A stretch of DNA of 64,000 nucleotides from NCBI RefSeq assembly GCF_022539505.1, contig NC_061514.1:339495090-339559089 (forward strand), given 5' to 3'. The translations under genes were made by a program, and so were the position numbers. The notes below the pieces were generated by a model that did not search any database, was not told the origin of the DNA, and saw only the letters and a list, made by a program, of their open reading frames with translations. How positions within the stretch are numbered: the stretch's first letter is position 1; every line of letters begins with the position of its first letter. Positions 56,055-64,000 of this stretch are shown piece by piece. The DNA is from Lolium rigidum. Its lineage: Eukaryota > Streptophyta > Magnoliopsida > Poales > Poaceae.

Positions 56055-58076
56055 TTATCTTTTCACAATCTTCTTGCCCTTCTTTCTCGCGGTTGAATAA
56101 TTTAGCCTCGGAACTCCTAGACTTCTTCTCTTGAATGGACGGCCTTTAGGTAGGGTGGTCATTCTTCTTCTTGTTGTGTATGGTTCTTCATCATCGTCGT
56201 CGTCATCTTCCATCTTCGGATCGCCGTACTGGTCAAAGTCTAGCTCGTTGGCGGCTCCATCCATTTCGATGATGCTCCTTTTGCCTCTCCTCACGACAAC
56301 ACGGCTGGGCTTTTGCGGGTCGGTAATGAAGAAGCATTGGTCCACTTGGGAAGCTAGTACCCATGGCTCATATTTCGCGGTGACCTTTGCGCCCGCTGTC
56401 TTGGATTTGGCTTCGGGTATAACCATGGTGGTGAAATGTCGGTCTTCTTTTACGACGTTCTTGGCCCACGACACGGAACATCGGCACATTCTCTCCGGCG
56501 TAGCTCAGCTCCCGGATCTCCTCGATCTTTCCGTAGTATCTCTCGCTTGATGTCACCGGTGTAGGACTCCATCGTTACCCCGGAGTTCTGATAATCGCTC
56601 TTCATGTCCTTTTCCTCGGTGTAGAATGTGTAGCCGTTGATATCGTACGCCCGAAATGTCATCGAGGTTGTGTTCGGCGCCCTGTGACAAGGCGAAGATG
56701 AGTTTTTCTTCCGCGAGAAGAATCCTCGTCTATAGGGTACGTCGACATCTTGTCCTTGAACCACCGCGTGAAGGTTGAGTTGTGCTCTTTGATTATATCT
56801 CTCGTCCGTCCTCTCGTTGGCCCCGATCATTGTACGTCGTGGCGATGAAGGTTTTGTGCTCTACCACCCAAGGATCGACCACGTCTATGTGTTGTAGCGC
56901 GACTAGGTTTGCTCTTTCAAAGTCCGCGATTCGACCCTTGAAGTCGACATGCATTTCGCGGCTACCATCGCGGTGACCCCATCCAGCGAGCTTCCCGAGG
57001 TGCCTGTTTACGGGCAGACCGACGGGATTCTCGATTTCTAGATAACTCGTGCAGAAGGAGATGCACTCTTCGGTCAGAAAGCCCTGGGCTATGCTTCCGT
57101 CTGGACGTGCCCTGTTGCGAACGTACCCTTTGATGACACCATTCATCCTTTCGAACGGCATCATGCTGTGCAGGAACGTACCACACCACCTTCCGAGGAG
57201 CTTTCTTCCCCTTCTTGTACCGACTGACGCCGCACTTCGGACATATGGTAGACTCCGCATGCTCGTTCCGATAAATGATGCAATCGTTCAAGCACACATG
57301 GTATTTCACATGCGGTAAATCCAGAGGACACACGATTTTCTTGGCCTCCTCGATACTAGTCGGACACGTGTTACCTTTGGGAAGACGTTCGTGCGGAATG
57401 ACATGTTGTCGTTGAAGGATGTGTCCGTCATTTTGTGCTTTACCCTCATCTCCGGAGCCATGAGCGTTACTTTTAGGCGGGTATCCTCCGGCTCGCATCC
57501 TTCATACAATGGAGTAACCGCGTCTACCTCCAGTTGATCCATCTTGGCTTTCTCTCGGGCGGCAGCTCTTGCGTTACTCGTCACGCTTGAGAAGCGGCTC
57601 TTGAAGATAAGGGTCCCGCACCCGATCCATCGACGATGGTCCATCGTCTTCATCTTCATGATCATCATGACGACCTCCATCTTGATCTTCCTCATCATCA
57701 GGTCCAGGATCTCCTACATTGTGATCATGATCGTCTCCGGGATCTTCTACATCCTGATCATGTCCGGGATCTTCTACATCCCGATCATGTCCGGGATCTT
57801 CTACATGGTGCTCACCGCTTCCTTATTTCTTGTTGAAATCCCATGGACAAATTCATAATCATCTTCGTCGCCTTCCCACCGATAGCCATCCATGAAACCA
57901 CGCATGAGAAGGTGGTCCCGCACCATATCGGCTTTAGGGTCCATAAGGCTCGTCAGCTTGCATCTTCGACACGGACATCTTATCTCCTTTTGGTTATTTT
58001 TAATCATCTTGGCCGTCGCGGCTTTCAAAAACCTAGCCACAACGCCTTCGCTCATCATGCGGACCATGGTCGCCAT
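56055..58076 (-). pseudogene. CACTA TNP2-type transposase (Transposase_21) with internal deletion
   Basis: Minus-strand order: a transposase-associated zinc-binding domain (KEIRCPCRRCKLTS, DMVRDHLLMRGFMDGYRW) from 58076; an acidic linker with tandem GHDxDVEDP repeats (57810-57700); the start of the Transposase_21 domain (KYHVCLNDCIIYRNEHAEST, CPKCGVSRYKKGKKAPRKVV) to about 57178; then, at once, DUF4218 (FLHSMMPFERMNGVIKGYVR, RPDGSIAQGFLTEECISF) and DUF4216-like text to 56055. The catalytic bulk of Transposase_21 expected between is missing and the two sides are in different frames. Further frameshifts occur in the last part (near 56560 and 56465). It therefore cannot make active transposase; related autonomous elements would have to mobilise this CACTA. 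Confidence 0.82.
57691..57810 (-). repeat. Tandem 27-bp coding repeats in the transposase linker
   Basis: Units of CGGGATCTTCTACATCCNGATCATGTC (shorter variants included) repeated three to four times, encoding acidic Asp/His/Glu-rich peptides in the minus-strand TNP2 frame. Confidence 0.75.
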
Positions 58077-58721
58077 GCGGGTATAGAGAAAATGGATATC
58101 TTAGTATACCAAAAGAAAATTTTGGCATGACCTTCCCTAAAAATAGGACATATGTATATGCGTAGTATGCCCATTATTCACCGAAACGGAAATGAATCAA
58201 CGTTTTGGCAAAATATTGGCAACTCCATCGCATTTATAATCCCTGCAAACAAAAACATGCAACACACGCATGTGGAGGCTTCGCATATACAACACATGCA
58301 TGTGGAGGCTTCGCATACAACACACACATATGCACTTCGATCGCGCGCATGCATGCACAACACATGCGGAGCTTTCGCATAACATATATGCACACACACG
58401 TGTGCAAGACGATCGTAACCGGTCACACACAAAGCATAAAACCAACAAAGTTACCGATACGGCGAGACCGAGAGTGTTGGATGAGGAAAAAAGTTGAGAT
58501 TGAGTAGGTATTGAGCTATAGAAAGTTTCACCCTTACTTACCTACGAAGAAAATTAAGTTTACCACTTAATTTGGGTGAATGAAGAGGTCAAAATGAGGT
58601 GGGGAGGAGGAGCAACACGACCAGATCCAGATTTGGTGGGAGGTGGTGGTGGAAGAGTGTTTGGGGAAAGTGGGTGGCACATGTGAGTGGAGGGGAAAAG
58701 CCGGAAATGGTCCCAGGTTAG
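58077..58721. other. 5' region of the transposase gene; CATGCATGTG repeats
   Basis: Upstream of the transposase start. 58257-58400 has three copies of AACACA-GCATGTGGAGGCTTCGCATA-type repeats that give ORFs on both strands. It probably holds the element's promoter; no TATA box is convincing. Confidence 0.45.
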
Positions 58722-59170
58722 CGGTGGCGCACCACCTAGCCATGCGCCCACCGCTAGGGTGACATAGCAATGGCGCACTGCTTAGTGGTGCGCCACTGCT
58801 CACCTGGTACCTGCACCCCACGCCCCTGCCCAACTTAGCAGTGGCGCACCATTCTCGTGGTGCGCCATAGCTAGTAGTGGGGGCACCACGGCAGTGCGCC
58901 ATCATCTGTAAAGGGCCCCTGGCCACCTCCTAGCAGTGGCGCACCACTATGCCATGCGCCATAGGTAAGCAAAGTAGCAGTGGCGCACCACCCCGACATG
59001 CGCCACTATTAGTTTTGGGTAGGAGCTGGCCTCCTGCCAGGAATTAGTAATGGCGCACCCAAAACAAGGTGCGCCACTACTACATTTGTAACAGTGGCCC
59101 ACCATTTTGTGGTGCGCCACTGCTAAGTAGTAGTGGCGCATGGCTTTCATGGTGCGCCACTGAAGTCTGT
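58722..59170. repeat. Right CACTA subterminal repeats
   Basis: About sixteen copies of AGTGGCGCACC / GGTGCGCCACT in alternating orientation, often as closely spaced inverted pairs (AGTGGCGCACCA..TGCGCCAC). Same motif as the left end, as expected for one functional element. Confidence 0.9.
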
Positions 59171-59905
59171 CTTACGGCTAGGCCTTTTCCTAGTAGTGTG
59201 TGCTGTTGCCACTAGGGATAAAACATCAATGCTTTGTCTAAGGATATTTGTGTTGATTACATTACGCACCATACTTAATGCAATTGTCTGTTGTTTGCAA
59301 CTTAATACTGGAAGGGGTGCGGATGCTAACCCGAAGGTGGACTTTTTAGGCATAGATGCATGATGGATAGCGGTCTATGTAATTTGTCGTAATGCCCTAA
59401 GTAAATCTCATATTAGTCATCATGATATGTATGTGCATTGTTATGCCCTCTCTATTTGTCAATTTCCCAACTGTAATTTGTTCACCCAACATGCTATTTC
59501 TTATTGGAGAGACACCACTAGTGAACTGTGGACCCCGGTTCATTCTTTTACATCTGAATACAATCTACTGCAATCTTTGTTCTCTGCTGTTCTTTGCAAA
59601 CAAACATCATTTTCCACACCATACGTTTAATCCTTTGTTTACATCAAGCCGGTGAGATTGACAACCTCACTGTTAAGTTGGGGCAAAGTATTTTGATTGT
59701 GTTGTGCAGGTTCCACGTTGGCGCCGGAATCCCTGGTGTTGCGCCGCACTACACTCCTCCACCAACAACCTTCACGTGGCCTTCATCTCCTACTGGTTTG
59801 ATAACCTTGGTTTCTTACTGAGGGAAACTTGCTGCTGTACGCATCACACCTTCCACTTGGGGTTCCCAACGGGCGTGTGCTTTACGCGTCATCAAGTTAA
59901 ATTTC

Positions 59906-59923
59906 TGGCGCCGTTGCCGGGGA
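59906..59923 (+). promoter_or_regulatory. tRNA-Asp primer-binding site of element L
   Basis: TGGCGCCGTTGCCGGGGA, 11 nt past the LTR end. Confidence 0.93.
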
Positions 59924-60162
59924 GATCAAGGCAGGCTGCAAGGGGAGTCTCTCACATCCAATCTCTTTACTTTGTTATTGTCTTGCTTTACTTTATTTTA
60001 TTTTCTGTTTTGTTTGCTTTCTTTATATTAAAAATACAAAAAAATTAGTTACTTGCTTTACTTTATTTACTGTCTTGTTTGCTTTCTTTATAGCAAAAAC
60101 AGAAAAAAATTAGTTACTTGCATTTACTTTATTTTATTTAGTTGGCTTTATTATTGCTAAAA

Positions 60163-60885
60163 ATGAGTAATCCTGAAGTTGAAGTTCGTTCGTTTAAGCA
60201 ACAAGGGGGAGAATGTTTTAAAGATGCTTGGTATAGAATTAGTGATGCTCATCGTAGGTGCACTAAGAAACACTCCACTATTATCCTACTTAGGAACTTT
60301 TATGTTGGTATCTCTAGCTAGAATAGGTATGTTCTTGATACTCTTGTGGGAGGTAATTTCCTAGGCACTCCTGCTTTAGAAGCTAGTTGCATTATTGAGA
60401 GTCTAGTTGGAATACCACCTGTTAATGAAGCTAAAATTGAAATTTCTCTTGAAGATGTCATGAAAAAGTTGGAGGCCATAGAGAAAAATCTTCCAAGTGT
60501 TGAGACTAAATTGGGAATAGTACTTGATAACACTGAAAAATTTGATAAATCTCTAGGAGGAATTAATGAAAGAATTGCTGTCTTAGAAACTTATGCTATC
60601 CATGATAATCAAACCCATAGGATTGGTGAACTAGAAGAAGCTATGGGAACCTTGGGTTCAACTTTTTCTTCTCTTAAGTTTAAGGAGAAAGCTTATGTGG
60701 GTAAGGAGCAAAAGTTCATGTATGTCTCTAAGGTGCCTAAGCCAAAAAAAAAACTATTATAAGCTTAAAATTGACAAAGCCCTTAGTACCACTATGGGAA
60801 ATTTAGATAATGGAGCATCTAAGATACATATTGTGACAAGTTGTGAAAGTTATGATGTTGATGATTCATCTCTTGATAATACTTG
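60163..60885 (+). pseudogene. Gag-like gene of element L
   Basis: ATG at 60163 after an AT-rich leader. The first part (QGGECFKDAWYRISDAHRRC, TIILLRNFYVGIS) matches the gag of Triticeae Gypsy-like elements. TAG at 60319-60321 (codon 53) replaces an expected Trp codon (TGG), consistent with G-to-A change. Reading continues through NFLGTPALEASCIIESLVGI and a Lys/Glu-rich coiled-coil-like region to an A10 run at 60744-60753, where one extra A shifts the frame; the last 45 or so codons are in the next frame, ending TGA at 60884-60886. There is no zinc knuckle or pol. Gag would form the virus-like particle; this copy cannot. Confidence 0.75.
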
Positions 60886-62098
60886 ATTTACACTTTCTGC
60901 GCCTAGCGGAAAGGCGTTAAAGAAAAGCGCTTATGGGAGACAACCCATTATTTTACTTCTGCAATTTTGTTTTATATTTGTGTCTTGGAAGTTGTTACTA
61001 CTGTAGCAACATCTCCTTATCTTTATTTTATTACATTGTTGTGCCAAGTAAAGTCTATGATTGTAAGGTTGATACTAGATTTGGATTACTGCGCAGAAAC
61101 AGATTTCTTGTTGTCACGAATTTGAGTAGGTCTCTCTGTAGGTAACTCAGAAAAATCAGCGACAATTCATGAGTGATCCTCAGATATGTACGCAACTTTC
61201 ATTCAATTTGAGCTTCTTCATCTGAGCATGTTAAGTGCCTCTAAAAAATTCATCTTTACGTGATCGTTCGTTTTGACAGATTCTGCCTTTTATTTCACAT
61301 TGCCTCTTTTGCTATGTTGAATGGATTTCTTTGTTCCATTAACTTTCAGTAGCTTTGAGCAATGTCCAGAAGTGTTAAGAATGATTGTGTCACCTCTGAA
61401 TATGTGAATTTTTGATTATGCACTAACCCTCTAATGAGTTTGTTTTGAGTTTGGTGTGAAGAAAGTTTTCAAGGGTCAAGAGAGGAGAATGATACAATAT
61501 GATCAAGAAGAGTGAAAAGTCTAAGCTTGGGAATGCCCCCGTGGTTCATCCCTGCATATTTCAAGAAGACTCAAGCATCTAAGCTTGGGGATGCCCAAGG
61601 CATCCCCTTCTTCATCGACAACTTATCAGGTCACCTCTAGTGAAACTATATTCCGTCACATCTTATGTGCTTTACTTGGAGTGTCTGTATGTTTTTATTT
61701 TTGTTTTTGTTTGAATAAAATCGGATCTTAGCATTCTTTGTGTGGGAGAAAGACACGCTCCGCTGTTTCATATGAACACTGGTGTTCTTAGCTTTACTTT
61801 TAATGTTCATGGCGAAGGTTGAAACTGCTTTGTTCATTGTTATTTAGTTGGAAACAGAAAATGCTTCATGTGGTAATTGGTATATGGTCTTGAATAATTT
61901 GATACTTGGCAATTGTTTTGCTCAAATAGATCATGTTTAAGCTCTTGCATCATGTACCTTGCGCCTATTAATGAAGAACTAACAGAGAGCTTGTTGAAAT
62001 TTGGTTTGCATGATTGGTCTCTCTAAAAGTCTAGATATTTTCTGGTGAAGTGTTTAAACAACAAGGAAGACAGTGTAGAGTCTTATAATGCTTGCAAT
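60886..62098 (+). other. Non-coding interior of element L
   Basis: AT-rich sequence homologous to 48880-50060 of element C and to 28450-29640 of element D in reverse (for example CTAAGCTTGGGGATGCCCAAGG and GGGAGAAAGACACGCTCCGCTG). No ORF. Its retention across different families suggests a cis function (for example packaging), though this is not shown here. Confidence 0.6.
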
Positions 62099-62669
62099 TG
62101 TAGGATAATGTTGCATAGAAAACAAAAATTTTCCTACGGCGAACACGCAATCCAAGCCAAGATGCAATCTAGAAGACGGTAGCAACGAGGGGTTATCGAG
62201 TCTCACCCTTGAAGAGATTCCAAAGCCTACAAGATGAGGCTCTTGTTGCTGCGGTAGACGATCACTTGCCGCTTGCAAAAGCGCGTAGAAGATCTTGATC
62301 ACGATCGGTTCCGGCGCCACGAACGGGCAGCACCTCCGTACTCGGTCACACGTTCGGTTGTTGATGAAGACGACGTCCACCTCCCCGTTCCAGCGGGCAG
62401 CGGAAGTAGTAGCTCCTCTTGAATCCGACGGCACGACGGCGTGGTGTCGGTGGCGGTGTAGAAGTCCGGNNNNNNNNNNNNNNNNNNNNNNNNNNNNNNN
62501 NNNNNNNNNNNNNNNNNNNNNNNNNNNNNNNNNNNNNNNNNNNNNNNNNNNNNNNNNNNNNNNNNNNNNTGGTTAATACAATTCTAGCATGATATATAAA
62601 CATTTATCATAAACATAAAGATATAAATAATAACCACTTTATTATTGCCTCTAGGGCATATCTCCTTCA
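62099..62669 (-). mobile_element. Angela/BARE1-like Copia solo LTR, TSD GCAAT, gapped
   Basis: The right end, read on the minus strand, is TGAAGGAGATATGCCCTAGA, the start of the Angela/BARE1 LTR; the left end is the typical TTTTCTATGCAACATTATCC-like LTR end. Flanked by GCAAT at 62094-62098 and 62670-62674. A 100-N gap (62470-62569) hides part of it. The gap could also hide an internal region, so 'solo' is an inference from the visible ends. Confidence 0.8.
62470..62569. other. Assembly gap (100 N)
   Basis: Placeholder gap inside the Angela-like LTR; real length unknown. Confidence 0.99.
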
Positions 62670-64000
62670 GCAATATGTTCTTATGTAAGTTTTGATGTAC
62701 CGGTTCATACTTGTGTTTGCTTCAAACAACCTTGCTAGCCAAAGCCTTGTACTGGGAGGGAATGCTTCTCGTGTATCCAAAACCTTGAGCCAAAACCTAT
62801 TCCATTTGGGTCCACCATACCTACCTACTATGTGGTATTTCTCTGCCATTTCAAAGTAAATTGCTTGAGTGCTACCTTTAAAATTTCATTCCTTGTCTTT
62901 GCAATATATAGCTCATGGGAAAATAGCTTTAAAAACTATTGTGGTAAAGAATATGTAGCTTATGTATCTTATTTCTTATAAGTTGCTTGTTGAGCGGTAA
63001 CCATGTTTCTGGGGACGCCATCAACTATCACACTTTTGTTGAATATCATGTGAGTTGCTATGCATGTTTGTCTTGTCTGAAGTAAGGGTGATTTATCATG
63101 ATCAAATGGTTTGAGTATGCATATTGTTAGAGAAGACATTGGGCCGCTAACTAAAGCCATGAATCATGGTGGAAGTTTCAGTTTGGACATTAATCCTCAA
63201 TCTCTTATGAGAATATTATCTGTTGTTGAATGCTTATGCATTAAAGAGGAGTCCATTATCTGTTTTCTATGTTGTCCCGGTATGGATGTCCTTAAGTTGA
63301 GATCTATCAAAAATGAGAAATCAAATGCGATCTATCTCCTTGGACCTTTGTACATGCGGCATAGAGGTACCCCTTTCTGATACTTGGTTGAAACATATGT
63401 AATGCAATGATAATCCATGTAAATCCAAGCTAATTAGGACAAGGTGCGAGCACTATTGGTATTCTATGCATGAGGCTTGCAATTTATAGGATGTCTTATG
63501 CATAACACATATGAATTATTACTACCGTTGACAAAATTGTTTCTATGTTTTCAAAATAAAAGCTCTAGCACAAAAATAGTAATCCATGCTTCCCTCTGCG
63601 AAGGGCCTTTCTTTTACCTTATGTTGAGTCAGTTTACCTACCTCTTTCTCTTAGAAGCAAACACTTGTGTCAACTACGTGCATTGATTCCTACATACTTG
63701 CTTATTTGCATTCATCATATTACTTTGTGTTGATAATTATCCATGAGATATACATGTTGAAGTTGAAAGCAACTGCTGAAACTTATATCTTCCTTTGTGT
63801 TTCTTCAAAACTTTCTACTAAGAATTTATTGCTTTATAAGTTAACTCCTATGCAAGTCTTATTGATGCTTGTCTTGAAAGTACTATTCATGAAAAGTCTT
63901 TGCTATATGATTCAGTTGTTTTGTCATTGTCTTTACCATTGCTTCGAATCACTTCATTCATCTCATATGCTTTACAATAGTATTGATCAAGATTATGATA
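62670..64000 (+). other. Non-coding interior of element L, continuing past the window
   Basis: Homologous to the interior of element C (50060-51300) and, in reverse, to 27100-28440 of element D. It reads toward a 3' LTR that is outside the window. Short ORFs match non-coding positions in the relatives and are not genes. Confidence 0.7.

Larger units (their letters stand above)
36285..59198 (-). mobile_element. Complete CACTA transposon, TSD TGT, with two nested retrotransposons
   Basis: Termini CACTACTAGGAAAAAGGC (36285) and, inverted, GCCTTTTCCTAGTAGTG (ending 59198), flanked by the 3-bp duplication TGT at 36282-36284 and 59199-59201. Both subterminal regions are full of GTGCGCCACT/AGTGGCGCAC repeats. 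Genes read leftward: a TNP2-type transposase (58076-56055) and a second gene (53098-38593). Without the nested LTR elements it is about 12.2 kb. Confidence 0.95.
35536..59894 (+). repeat. 5' LTR of element L, split (35536-36284 + 59202-59894)
   Basis: Together about 1442 bp. The join ...AAGGTTGTGGATGT|GCTGTTGCCACTAGGG reproduces the uninterrupted sequence seen in element A (7240-7300 in reverse), confirming that the CACTA inserted into a pre-existing LTR. Confidence 0.9.
35536..64000 (+). mobile_element. Gag-only LTR retrotransposon (element L) carrying a nested CACTA
   Basis: The 5' LTR begins TGATACGTCTCAAACGTATC at 35536 and is interrupted at 36284 by a CACTA element. It resumes at 59199-59201 (duplicated TGT) and ends at 59894 (...GCGTCATCA). 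Primer site 59906-59923, gag-like ORF from 60163, then 3 kb of non-coding interior that runs off the window. It is also interrupted by an Angela-like solo LTR (62099-62669). No pol is seen, so it is a non-autonomous (gag-only) element. The 3' LTR is outside the window. Confidence 0.88.

Overview
This window is plant nuclear DNA from a grass of the wheat/barley tribe (Triticeae). The evidence is the composition: nested LTR retrotransposons whose LTRs begin TGATACGTCTCC, tRNA-Asp primer sites (TGGCGCCGTTGCCGGGGA), CACTA transposons with Transposase_21/DUF4218/Ulp1-type genes, an Angela/BARE1-like Copia solo LTR, and intron-containing plant genes with GT..AG introns. There are three 100-base N gaps (18007-18106, 44986-45085, 62470-62569), all inside repeats.

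Left part (1-6050): low-copy sequence with small transposons (the end of a Harbinger-type MITE, an A-tailed non-LTR-like insertion, a 758-bp 8-bp-TSD element) and several exon-like pieces, at least one carrying an in-frame stop. From 6050 to 10835 a broken minus-strand LTR retrotransposon abuts the Ulp1-protease half of a plus-strand CACTA transposon.

Genic island (11160-17310): F-box/FBD pseudogene remnants, then the one gene in the window that looks intact, a minus-strand otubain-like (peptidase C65/OTU) deubiquitinase at 17208-13223 with a TATA box and at least nine exons. An internal tandem duplication creates an additional in-frame cassette exon.

Transposon belt (17640-35535): an LTR with a nested solo LTR (TSD CCGGT), a Copia pol relic split by a non-LTR insertion (TSD TGGAGTT), an inverted LTR fragment, a Helitron-like 5' end (A|TCTCTACTAC) followed by exon cassettes, a complete minus-strand non-autonomous LTR retrotransposon (25538-32073, TSD CAGGT) that landed on a splice acceptor, and a LINE remnant.

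Right part (35536-64000): a plus-strand, gag-only LTR retrotransposon whose 5' LTR is split by a complete CACTA element (36285-59198, TSD TGT). The CACTA carries, on the minus strand, a deletion-damaged TNP2 transposase gene and a second gene (Ptta/En/Spm domain to DUF8039/Ulp1-like). Two further LTR retrotransposons (41569-46113, TSD GCGCC; 46555-52743, TSD ACCCT) sit in the first exon of that second gene. Order of events: gag-only element, then CACTA, then the two LTR elements, with an Angela-like insertion in the gag-only element that has since recombined to a solo LTR.

Most notable: an array of five hairpins with arm-to-arm covariation in the CACTA; a tandem exon duplication in the otubain gene; an unrecognised ORF shared by two non-autonomous retrotransposons; and a strong bias for differences between paired LTRs to fall at CTG/CAG trinucleotides, suggesting either base-calling error at CHG-methylated cytosines or an unusual mutational process. 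No gene search could be run; family names rest on motif recognition.
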